From the NCBI GenBank assembly GCA_010093635.1, contig MU006798.1, positions 270,997 through 334,996 on the forward strand: DNA of 64,000 nt. Direction: 5' to 3'. The notes under the pieces were generated by a model. That model worked only from the letters and a program-made list of their open reading frames with translations. It made no database searches and was not told where the DNA came from. The stretch comes from Massarina eburnea CBS 473.64 (lineage: Eukaryota > Ascomycota > Dothideomycetes > Pleosporales > Massarinaceae). The translations under genes and the position numbers were made by a program. Below are positions 9,980 to 19,274 of this stretch, in pieces (position 1 is the stretch's first letter; each line of letters opens with the position of its first letter).

Positions 9980-12900
9980 CTATTTCTTCCCCCTAGCCTT
10001 CGGAGCAGCCTTCCCCTTAGCCTTCGGCTTCGGCTTAACCTCCTCATCCTCGTCCTCATCATCGTCCACCACCGCCTTCTTCTTACCCTTACCCTTAGCC
10101 TTCGGTTTAACATCGTCATCACCATCCGTAGCCTTCTTCTTCGCTTTACCCTTCGCCTTCTTCGGCTGCTTAACATATTTATCCTTCGACAAATCGACCT
10201 CCTCATCTTCCTCCTTAATCTCGTTAACGACCTCTTCTTCATCGGACTCATCGAGCGCCTCCTCGAGATCAGGTTTATCTTTCGTGTTCTTCTTCGGCGC
10301 GATGACGCTAGACGCTTTCATAAAGGGCAAAGGATGGTTCGCCAGGTTATATCTGCAAAGCATTGTTAGTAAGCGGAAAAAGAGCATCGGGGTGAAGAAG
10401 TCGACTTACTGTCTCGTGAATGCCGATTTGGAGGCCGCGTCGATCTTGATCTTTTCTTCCTGCATGGGCCCTACGCCAAGCTCTTTGATAGCATCGAAGT
10501 CGTCCTTGGTTAAAAAGTAACTATCCATGAGCTCCATGATTTCAGGGACAGATTCCTTTCCCTCGATCTCGAGGCGCTTCACAAGCTGCTGCCACAAGAC
10601 GGGAATATACTGTTGACGGACTTCATGTCTGTCGCCTGAGGATCGTAGTCGCATGTGGGCTTGAATCTCCTTGACCATGCGAGTCAGCTTCTGCTGGTTG
10701 CTGTTCTTGCCAAGCCAGCTGGTAAAGCGCGTTTGGTTCCCAGCTGTGCTACCGGCCATGAAGCTGGCGGGGCGAACGAAGCCAAACACAGCGTGCGTCG
10801 GCATTAGACTCCATTGCTGTTGTGAGCCGTGGATCATTCGGTCAACCAGATCGCCATCACTGATACTGTCGGCAGCATCAGAGGCCAGTTCTAGCAACTT
10901 CAACTTCTTCTCTGGTCCCTCGTATTGAAGTGCCCGGGTTGGGTTCGTGCCGAGATAGTTCTCCTGGAGCATGAGCGGACTGAACTCGTGATCATTGAAG
11001 TACAGCTCGATCTTCTCGTTGAGTGTAGCTTTACTGCTCGCAGCAAACATGCCGCCGCCCAGTATCTTCTGAGTGATATCCCACGGTTTGAGAACGACAT
11101 GCTTTTGCCAGGCCTTGGACATCTCTTTGCCCTTGTCGAAATCCATGGCTTCCTGGTCTAGCTTTGCGGTCGAAAGCATGTTCACGACTTGTCGAATGTC
11201 GGCGTGGGTACCCTCAATCAGCGCGCTTAGGACGGCCGGTGGCATCTTTGGCAGCTTTTCGCGGAGAGCGATCGTCATCATGCGAGATTTGATCTGGTCG
11301 ATTGTTGGTCGTCGGAAAGGCATGTCGAATGTGCAGTAGTCAAATGGTTTCATCTTCGGCAGACGTCTGTCATTACAGATCAAGATCATCGGAATCTCGG
11401 TCTTCTTGCAGACAGCCGCGAGGGCTCCTACACCGCCTCGGTCTCCTGCAGACATACCGTCGACCTCGTCCATAATCAGAACCATCTTTTTCTTCACCTT
11501 GTCCACGTCCTTGCCATCACCCGCGAAGTAACCGTGAAGCGAGTTGGTGCTGAGGACACCACGCAATCCTTCTTCAATGAGCTTCTTGCTTCGAGTATCA
11601 CTAGCGTTCCTCTCGACAATATCATAGCCTTCAAGCTTAGCGACAAGATGAGCTGCTGTAGTCTTGCCGATGCCAGGAGGGCCATGGATGATGACGGCGC
11701 GGAATGTACCGCTGCCATCAGGACCAGGGAGTTTGAAGTTGGTCTTGAGACTCTTCGGGAACTTCTGCAACCACCGTTGCAGTCTCTCCACCGTTGCTTT
11801 GTTGCCGCAGATATGCTTTAACTCTGTCGGTGCATACTTGACAGTCCAGAGACGCGAGTCGACCTCTGGCACAGTGCTCTTGCTAGCAGCAGCAGTAGTA
11901 GCAGCGCTGCCACCTCGAGAAGCTTCTGCAGCTTTCGAAGCTTTCAGCTTAGCCTGCTCTTCTTTCTCCATTTGCGCTACTTGTTTCTTGATCTCTGCCT
12001 CCTCTTTGAGCTGCTTCTCCTTGTATGCAGCCTGTGCTTTCGAGTCGCCCATGTTGCCAGCAGCGGTCAGCTTTTCGATGAGCGCAGTCACTCCATCCTC
12101 GTCGATAGTTTTGAGGTTCAATTTTCTTATCTTGTCGAGTTTGCTAGGGCCGGCGTCCTCGCCTAGCACGATGTAGTTGGTCTTGCTGCTGGGCTGTCCT
12201 ACGACCTTTCCGCCGTGGCGCTTGATGAGTTCCTGGGCCTCCGTTCGACCCCACCGTGTCAACACACCAGTGAAGACAAATGCCAGGCCAGCAAGACAAG
12301 TCTCGCTACCCGAGGGCATCTCTCCCGACCCGCCAGCAGGTGCAGCAGCAGCATTGCCACCTCCTGCCTTCGATCTCCAGTCAAATTTGGGAGCGTTGGG
12401 GTCCTTTGGTGGTGGTGTTGGCGCCCGCACTGAGGGGATGCTGTCGTAGATGGCTTGTATTTTGTCGTCTTCGGCAACATCCTCTTTCTTAGCCTTCTTT
12501 TTCGCTGGCTGCTTTGCCGGCGTGGCTTTCTTAGCGCGGCCTTTTTGGGGCTTCTCTTCTTCCTCTTCGTCGTCTTCGTCGATTTCTGGTGTCTTGCGTT
12601 TTTTGCCCACCGCGGACGTCTTCTTCGGCTTGCTCTTTGCCGTCTGCTCTTCCTCATCCGGCTCTACAAAGTCGTCCTCTGCATCCACGTCCTTCATGTC
12701 AACATCGTCATCCTCTGGATCAAACTCATCATCTTTCTTTGTCTTCTGCTTTTTGGCAGATCCCTTCGGTGTAGCTCGGTGAGGTAGGGCAATCGGCAGG
12801 TCGTCATCGTCGCTTGCCGCCACTTCCACATAGTCGTCCTTCTTGCCATCTTTCTTGAAATCCTCTTCAAATATATCGTCGGCCATGTCAAGGTCATCGT

Positions 12901-13360
12901 CTGGGAACTCGTTATCATTATCGTCATCTGGCTCGGCGTACGAGGTGACCGGCTTCTTTGCGCGTGTGGAGGTTTTGCTATTCGGAGTAGTAGCGGTCTT
13001 CGAGACCTTGCCGGTCGCTTTCGCAGCGGTCTTCTTCGGCGTTGATTTCGGTGTCGCTTTCGGCGTCGACACGGCGGGAGCTTTCTTGACAGGTTCGGAG
13101 CGCTTCGGCTTGTTCTTGGTCGCAAAGAATGCAGATGTGGTCGTCTCCTCAAGCTCGGGGGAGGGCTCTTTCTTTGCCTTCTTCACAGGCTTCTTGGGCG
13201 ATGCTTTCTTGGGCTTCACTTCATCGTCCTCATCCGAGTCTTCGACCACTCGACTGGCTCGCGACCTGTTCTTGGGCGCAGGCTTCTCGTCTTTCTTCTG
13301 CGACGCCTGACTGGCCTGGCTCGGCGTGCCACCAAAGAAACTGCGAATATCCGCCGGCAT
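9980..13360 (-). CDS. RFC1: replication factor C large subunit (Rfc1)
   Basis: Largest subunit of the clamp loader that opens PCNA and places it on primed DNA in the nucleus. Exons 13360-10410 and 10352-9980 (57 bp intron, GTAAGT donor, TTTGCAG acceptor) give about 1107 residues, near the size of other Rfc1 proteins. The start at 13360 is preferred over an in-frame ATG 24 bases upstream because Rfc1 proteins begin with the PCNA-binding motif seen here (MPADIRSFFGG). Order: acidic/basic low-complexity N-terminus; BRCT domain at about 357-430 (FVFTGVL...GGKVVG); AAA+ core with Walker A GPPGIGKTT at about 560 and Walker B VLIMDEVDG at about 630; Rfc1-specific C-terminal domain at about 820-975; Lys/Glu-rich tail. 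It diverges from the uL16m gene. Confidence 0.96.
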
Positions 13361-13642
13361 CTTGCTTAAGTCTCGGGAGATCAAATGCCAATTGCCACGG
13401 CAGCTTTCTTTTGACGCGTTGTGGTGTGTGAAGCAGGCAGCAGGCGGGGGGTCGGCCTAAGGAACGCGTCGGTTGATGACGGTCGCGATTCACTTTAGCA
13501 ACGCGCCTGCACGAGCCACACCTTTCAAGCCACACCCGTCAGCCACGTCTACAGCCACAGCCACTAGCCACACGTAGCCACACTTGAAGAAGTCCATCCC
13601 AACATCACGAAGTCACGACAGTGCTGCAACGGCTTCGACATC
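13361..13642. promoter_or_regulatory. bidirectional RFC1/uL16m promoter with repeated AGCCAC
   Basis: Only 282 bases separate the two start codons, so both genes must start transcription here. Seven copies of AGCCAC on the plus strand lie between 13514 and 13581 (13514, 13528, 13541, 13553, 13559, 13566 and 13576), several continuing as AGCCACAC. I do not know a factor with this site; regulatory meaning is inferred from density and position. Confidence 0.5.
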
Positions 13643-14442
13643 ATGCCGCCACCCAGGATACAGCAGGGTCTGACGGCCCAATTGAGTCGGATGACGCTTT
13701 CTGCTCCACGACCACGAGGTACGTCCTCTCCCACCAGCCCCACCCCCACGAACCTACGTTGACAGAAGGCAGTCCTACCCCAACGCATCCTCGCCCCCCC
13801 AAAACCCTCCATCCGCTTCTTCTCCTCCACGCCCACCCACCGCAACTGGCTCGCGCCCAAAGCCGGAGAATCGTGCAAGTCGCGCAAAGGACGATGTCGC
13901 GTGCCCACAGGCGGCAGCATGCGCGGCACGACGGTTGAATGGGGAGACTACGGGCTCCGCATGCGCGACCACGACCGGCGAATCGCCTCCTCGAAACTGC
14001 GCATCGCCGAGGAAACGATTAGGAAGCGGCTCAGGGGCATGAAGTTCCGTCTGTACCAGAGAATCTCGGCCAACATTGGCGTCTACACCAGCGGAAACGA
14101 GAACAGAATGGGTAAGGGAAAGGGTAGCTTTGATCACTGGGCGAGTAGGGTCAGTGTGAGCAAGGTCGTATTCGAGATCAAGGGCGATCTGCACGAGCAA
14201 GTTGTAAAGGACGCGTTTCGGTTGGCGGGGAACAAGCTGCCTGGTGAGTATCTCAAGGCGAACAGAAGTGGCGATTGGGTGACTAACGAATTGCAGGGCT
14301 GTGGGAGTTTGTGAAGAAGGGCGATCCGCCGAAGATGGGCGTTACAAAAGTTGGCATCAATGGGATTACGGAAGAGTATTTGAAGAGGCCTAGGAAGCTG
14401 CTCCCGCTCGAGCGAACGGCGGCGAGGTTGCCGACAGCATGA
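13643..14442 (+). CDS. MRPL16: mitochondrial large-subunit ribosomal protein uL16m
   Basis: Component of the mitochondrial large ribosomal subunit, bacterial L16 family, placed near the peptidyl-transferase and tRNA-binding region. Exons 13643-13718, 13773-14243 and 14297-14442 give 230 residues. The first acceptor is the GGCAG at 13768-13772, not the earlier CAG or AAG, because only it joins into the conserved frame (VLPQRILAPPKPSIRFF). The N-terminus is basic with Ser/Arg (mitochondrial targeting, inferred). L16 signatures: GRCRVPTGGSMRGTTVEWG, RLRGMKFRLY, and RMGKGKGSFDHWASRV followed by VVFEI. The gene is complete and shares its promoter with RFC1. Confidence 0.94.
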
Positions 14443-14809
14443 GGAACGTCCTAGTAGACCTTGTACCATATCTCATGAAGTATGCACTGCATCTACTCTC
14501 GTTCCCAGTCTGTACGGAACGAAGTGCTATATAACTTACAGGCTTCGATAAATCAACTCCAAGTAATTTCACTATTGCTCCGCTAAAGCTCCAGTTCTAG
14601 AAGGAAAAGGCCAGATTTGAAGGCACTGTGAGCTATGCTATAGGATAACATAGTATAAGATAGTGTGCTAACCACTGACACACCTCTTGGAGAACTTTGC
14701 TATTTCTATACCATCATCGAATATTAACGCGTCAATGTTGTCCAGAACTCAACAACTAAGGCAATTTAACGGCCAAGATGCGTCTATTGGGGGTATCAAT
14801 CAATCATGT
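14443..14809. other. convergent 3' flanks of uL16m and the polymerase remnant
   Basis: Nothing recognisable. The two neighbouring genes converge here, so both 3' UTRs are expected in this 367-base stretch. Confidence 0.4.
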
Positions 14810-16304
14810 TTAGTCCTGCGCATGCCATCGCGCGTGTGCACCCATAGCAAAGATAGGCATAATCGCATCACACTCATCACAACGATACGAATCGTCATCT
14901 ATCATATCCTCGTCTTCAGACTCCCAACGATCCTCCAGGAGAAACCCTTCCTCCTGTGAAGGGGTCGGTATATCCTCCGAACCCATCTTAACCTCCGCAA
15001 CCTTTGGCGTGGCCGATCTTGCTCCCCCCAACTCACCCTCGTCTCCAACACGTTCCGCCATTTCAGTATCATGCTCGCTTTTCTGACCCGAGATCGGGAC
15101 ACTCGTATCATACACGGTCCATTGCCTAAGCACGTCATCCTGTCTCTTGAACATCTTCCCTATATCGCGACCCACCCCACCGCCCTTCTCACTTGCCGCA
15201 TCCACCATATTCGTCACCGCAACATTGACCAGACTCAAATCCCACCCGGTCTTCTCCGGATGCAGTTTCTTGAACAACGGGAGGAATGTCTCGACCACTA
15301 GACGCTTGGCTAGCGAATCGACAGTCTCTTTGAGACTGAACACGAAGTTAGGCATTGGCGCCGAGCGCGATATCCGCGCAAACGAGCGATTCCTACTCCC
15401 GTCAGGGTTCAATGGGGGTCGTGGCCGAGTGGACAGTCGGACGGTTTTGGGAAAGGCTAGCCAGCGCTTGCTGATGGGTTTTGACGCGGCAGCTTCTACG
15501 TCGTCGAATGCATATGCTTTGATGACATCGTCTTCGTCATCGAGAAGATCGGCATGCATCCTCTTGAGTAGGCTCTTGGATAGGACTAGTAGTTCCTTGG
15601 TGACTTGGTCCAAGGTGTCCAAGCGCATGTAGCTGTCCTCGATACTGATCTGCCGCGGAACATCTCGAGCCCGACCTACTTCACTATCATCGGATCCATT
15701 CAAAAGACCCCATATCTTTGCCCCAATACCATGCGGGGTCCCGGGACTAACGAGGATCTTCTCGAGAGCATCGGCCCCCAGGCCAGGTGCTTGCCTAACC
15801 TGGCTAACGAGAACATTCTCTTTAGGACTCCCATAAACAAGATCGGCATCGGAATCGGCCCGGCGCTGCAAAACATGAGCCCTGAGTTTGTGGGCGAGTT
15901 TGAAGCCTATTCCTGGGATTTTTCCGACTTCGTGACCGTCGAGGAAGGAAGTTACATTGTCGGTGGTCCCGTCCGATGTCGTGTAAGGCGGTACCAACGT
16001 CGTTTGATCCTTCGGCTTGTGCGAATTCCCGACAAGCTTGGACAGAAGCTTGTTCGTGGAGATGCCTACCGTGCAGGTAAATCCTTTATCCGTCTCGAGC
16101 TTCCCGCGTACATGCTGCGCAAAGTGGCTGCCGAGGAGGAGTCGGAGCCGCAGTGGATCTGTCGGGTTGCCTGCATCGCATTAGCCAGCGCTCTTGAAAT
16201 AGACGGCGCTGGGATTTCGACCCGCGAGTTATATGTACATCATTATTTGTACTCGGGGTATGGTAGGAAACAGCGAGCGCGGGGACGCTGATCGGTTTCC
16301 GCAT
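14810..16304 (-). pseudogene. Y-family DNA polymerase (iota/eta-like) lacking its N-terminal catalytic half
   Basis: The open frame from 16170 to 14810 begins NPTDPLRLRLLLGSHFAQHV and contains the Y-family block GFTCTVGISTNKLLSKLVG, the thumb helix-hairpin-helix (VGKIPGIGFKLAHKLRAHVL), a little-finger-like region (MPNFVFSL...SLAKRLVVETFLP) and a C-terminal C-x2-C...H-x3-H finger of UBZ type (CDECDAIMPI...HARWH). The N-terminal palm with the first metal-binding carboxylates (DxDxFYA and the later DE motif, about 150 residues) is absent upstream and also on the far side of the transposon at 16398. A weak alternative start is the ATG at 16304, with an 82-base intron 16252-16171 (donor GTACAA), giving about 470 residues but still no palm. 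The remaining frame has no internal stop, so decay is recent or the truncated protein is kept. Confidence 0.7.
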
Positions 16305-16397
16305 GGTCAGTCAGCATATCGCGCAAGTCTGTGAAACTTCTACGCCTAGATTCTGCCTCGATGCTCTTTCGGATGACATGCGCCACGAATACGTGTA

Positions 16398-16577
16398 CAA
16401 GGGTGGAGCATGAACGGGTTGCCCCCTCCCCCTGTCGCCCTTAGCGTCTTGGCCGAAAAGACGGCCGATTTCTCAACTCTCTGAGAGTCAATTTTGACGA
16501 TTTCTGTACGATTTCGAGCTCAATTCTGCTGATTTTTGAAGTTGATAGTAGGAAGGATAGTCAAATTGATCAATAGA
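16398..16577 (+). repeat. left terminal inverted repeat of Tc1/mariner copy 1
   Basis: Matches the reverse complement of 17916-18085. The outer 102 bases (16398-16499) are identical; positions of roughly 16535-16577 match again after a short diverged segment. Confidence 0.92.
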
Positions 16578-16736
16578 CGCGTAGAAATGGGCGTTTTAGC
16601 TCGGATCAACTGTTGATCCGGCCGTGCTGACGTAGGATTGTTGTGATTCCAAGAAGACGCGTGATTTCTTAACACTCTCTGTACCCTCACTGCCTCTGTA
16701 CACGTTTAGTTATTGTACAAGCTTGTTGTTACTATC

Positions 16737-17795
16737 ATGCCTTCCTTACACCGACACCAAATACGCCCTCGCGACAAGGCTATTGCTTCTACAGAGAAAA
16801 ACGGACGCCTTACCTATCGTCAACGTCTTCAAGTCAAAACTCTACACACATATGCTGGGTACTCTTATACTCAATTGTACGAACTATTTCAAATACCTCG
16901 CTCTACTGTACGCCATATATGCAGTACAGAAGGCACGCCAAAGAAGCCTCCAGGCAGGCCACCAATACTTGATACACCGAAAAGACGCCGCCTTGTACAA
17001 CGCGCTACTATCGACGCGTACCATCGGCGATTATCCTATCTCGAGATAGCTCAATTGGAGGGCATATCTGCTTGTAAGCGTACTTTGTACGCAGCCTTCG
17101 AAAAGGAGCAGTATCACCGACGCGTCGCCACCGAAAAACCACTTCTTACGGAGAAACACAAAAAGGATCGATTAGAGTGGGCTGAACAACACGTGAATTG
17201 GACTCCAGCTCAGTGGTCTCATGTTATATGGACTGATGAGTGCTCTATCAAGTGTGGAGCCTTTGGGCAGGTCTGGGTTACGCGTACGCCAGAGGAGAAG
17301 TACTTGCCGTCTTGTTGCGTACCTAAGTTTCGAGGCTATTCAGCGTGTATGATATGGGGTTGTATAACAAGCGCGTCTAAAGGTCCTGTTGTTGTTTTTC
17401 AAAAGGATTGGGGTAACGTCAACGGTGAACTGTACAGGGAAAGGATTGTACCTGTTATTGAGGCCTTCAAAGGTACTATAACAGCACCGATTCTGATGGA
17501 GGATGGAGCTTCATCCCATACGGCAAAGGATACACGCGCTCTTCACAATCACCTTGGCACTGTACGCATGAAATGGCCTGCCAATTCACCTGACCTTAAC
17601 CCTATCGAGAACGTTTGGCGGTTGTTGAAGTATCGAATTGGTAAACACTTTCCGAAGACTGAGGCAGAGGTACGGGCGATAGCAGAGGCAGAATGGGCTA
17701 AACTACAGGTTTCTGACTTCGAGAAATACGTCAGTAACATGAGGGAACGGTGCCAGGCAGTAATTGACGCCAAAGGAGGCCATACTAAGTGGTAG
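16737..17795 (+). CDS. Tc1/mariner transposase, DD34E type
   Basis: Intact 352-residue transposase that cuts and pastes the element at TA sites. The start is the ATG at 16737 (MPSLHRHQIRPRD), the first in frame inside the element. An N-terminal helix-turn-helix region reads YTQLYELFQIPRSTVRHIC, followed by a basic GRPP-type hook (KKPPGRPPIL). The catalytic triad is visible: D in VIWTDECS, D in LMEDGASSH and E in SPDLNPIENVW, with 34 residues between the second D and the E. No stop or frameshift is present. The reading frame starts identically in the second copy at 63979. It is probably functional. Confidence 0.95.
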   Translation: MPSLHRHQIRPRDKAIASTEKNGRLTYRQRLQVKTLHTYAGYSYTQLYELFQIPRSTVRHICSTEGTPKKPPGRPPILDTPKRRRLVQRATIDAYHRRLSYLEIAQLEGISACKRTLYAAFEKEQYHRRVATEKPLLTEKHKKDRLEWAEQHVNWTPAQWSHVIWTDECSIKCGAFGQVWVTRTPEEKYLPSCCVPKFRGYSACMIWGCITSASKGPVVVFQKDWGNVNGELYRERIVPVIEAFKGTITAPILMEDGASSHTAKDTRALHNHLGTVRMKWPANSPDLNPIENVWRLLKYRIGKHFPKTEAEVRAIAEAEWAKLQVSDFEKYVSNMRERCQAVIDAKGGHTKW

Positions 17796-17915
17796 TTGTG
17801 GGAAATATGCCGTCTTTCTAGAATCGGGCAGCGTTTTAGTCAATTCTGAGGCACTTATGTGCGCCAAGACCTCCGGAACAACCATTAATCCGCGCCAAAA
17901 GGCCTATTTAGAGTA

Positions 17916-18085
17916 GTCTATTGATCAATTTGACTATCCTTCCTACTATCAACTTCAAAATCGAACTCAAAACCATCAAAAACCGTCAAAATTGACTCTC
18001 AGAGAGTTGAGAAATCGGCCGTCTTTTCGGCCAAGACGCTAAGGGCGACAGGGGGAGGGGGCAACCCGTTCATGCTCCACCCTTG
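17916..18085 (-). repeat. right terminal inverted repeat of Tc1/mariner copy 1
   Basis: Inverted partner of 16398-16577, about ten bases shorter in the inner diverged part. It ends CCACCCTTG, next to the TA at 18086. Confidence 0.92.
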
Positions 18086-18317
18086 TAGACTGTTAGCCCA
18101 ATTATAGACGCCTATTTTGAGAATGGCAAGCGCCTACCTTCGTACGTCGATGCACCGTGCCCCGCGTAAGATATGTAATGAATGTCGTCTGTTATATAGC
18201 AGCCGGCCCCCTCGCACCGTCTACGATGATACTTTGATACCACCGCTCGGAAATACGAAGACGCACACGAGACCTCTTACCTACCCTTGCTAGCCGTGTG
18301 CGTTCCGTTCTGAGACC

Positions 18318-19274
18318 ATGCTGTCAACTATAACTCACCTGCCACCCTCATACGGACCACGCGACCACACCATGACGTCCTCGCTGCCCATATTACAGCG
18401 GACGCCCGCACTGTCGCGTCCCAAGCTACGTCTCGACACCCAGCAGAACCGCACCTTTGGCAAGGGCTCCACCAGTCTGCGCCTCGACACCTTGAGCGCC
18501 GTCTCTCCCACCGTCCGCAACACCTTCTCTAATGCCTATGAGCCCCCGGCCTCGACCGCTGCCTCTTCCCCTGCTTCTGCCTCTGCCTCTGCCTCTGCAT
18601 CCCCAGCCACTGGCCGCCCGTCCCGCCCGCGCCTCTCAATAGATAGCAGCTGCGACTCCATCTCTAGCGCATCCACGCCCAGCTCAGCCTCCACGCTCGC
18701 CTCGTCGCTCACTTCCGCCTCGAGCAGCTCCGCCACACTCGCCGTACCCTATAAGCAGCCGCACAACCTCCCCTCAATCCTTCGGAACAGCCCGGCACAG
18801 TCGCTACTGCCACGCAAGATGGCATCTGCCCGGCCGTTCTTCCCTGCCGAGAAGAAGGTGTCTTTCCGCACTCCGCTCGAAGAGGAGATCAAGAACGTAA
18901 AGTACACGCTGGCACATTCGGACATTGAATCTTCCACCTCCACCATCTCATCACTCGCCCTGTCTACTTCAGAATCAGAACCCTCAGAAGCTTCCGTCTC
19001 CATGGAAGACACTGCCGCATCAAACGAGCAGTCTTCGTCGGAATCCTCCAAATCAGTACCCTCCCTCGCCAGCTCACCACGGCCGCGAGGACCACGCCTT
19101 GGCGACAAGCGTGACTCTTCCGGGTCAGACAGCGACTCGTGCCCGGAAACTCCAGTTGCCGGGCGACGAAAGCGCAGGCGCGAGTGGCAGTGGACGCTCG
19201 GCTCACTCCCGTCCGACGCATCGACATCGACGTCGTCTTCGGCGAGTGATGCGACCAGCGAGGACAGTAATTAA
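18318..19274 (+). CDS. Ser-rich protein with a KVSF (PP1-docking-like) motif
   Basis: Intronless, 318 residues, not a family I can name. Low complexity dominates: Ala/Ser runs at about 75-100, Ser/Thr tracts at about 110-150 and 195-250. The most conserved-looking part is the block FPAEKKVSFRTPLEEEIKNV (about residues 174-193), followed by KYTLAHSDIE. KVSF with an upstream basic residue fits the RVxF docking motif of protein phosphatase 1 (established motif; binding here is inference). The C-terminus is basic then acidic (RRKRRREWQWTLGSL...). A second in-frame ATG at 18372 is possible. CpG-rich, coding-like composition supports a real gene. No membrane segment or signal peptide is visible. 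Confidence 0.75.
   Translation: MLSTITHLPPSYGPRDHTMTSSLPILQRTPALSRPKLRLDTQQNRTFGKGSTSLRLDTLSAVSPTVRNTFSNAYEPPASTAASSPASASASASASPATGRPSRPRLSIDSSCDSISSASTPSSASTLASSLTSASSSSATLAVPYKQPHNLPSILRNSPAQSLLPRKMASARPFFPAEKKVSFRTPLEEEIKNVKYTLAHSDIESSTSTISSLALSTSESEPSEASVSMEDTAASNEQSSSESSKSVPSLASSPRPRGPRLGDKRDSSGSDSDSCPETPVAGRRKRRREWQWTLGSLPSDASTSTSSSASDATSEDSN

Larger units (their letters stand above)
16398..18085 (+). mobile_element. complete Tc1/mariner transposon, copy 1
   Basis: A 1688 bp element flanked by TA duplications at 16396-16397 and 18086-18087. Terminal inverted repeats are long: the outer 102 bases match exactly at both ends (beginning CAAGGGTGGAGCATGAACGG), and after a diverged spacer the similarity resumes to about 16577 on the left and 17916 on the right. 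It carries one intact transposase gene. A second copy begins at 63640; over the 361 bases that can be compared I see one difference. No RIP-like damage is visible, so it looks recently mobile. It sits about 90 bases upstream of the truncated polymerase gene. Confidence 0.95.

Noticed and set aside
9940..13152. Arg/Lys-rich alternative frames over RFC1
   Set aside because: They are shifted readings of the Lys/Asp/Glu-rich codons of RFC1.
16212..16240. GGGTCGAAATCCC on the minus strand, resembling a tRNA T-arm
   Set aside because: No pairing acceptor stem, D arm or anticodon arm upstream.
16398..18085. Transposon insertion as the direct cause of the polymerase truncation
   Set aside because: The insertion has a clean TA duplication, and the DNA across the far junction does not continue the polymerase, so the loss must be a separate event or an additional rearrangement.
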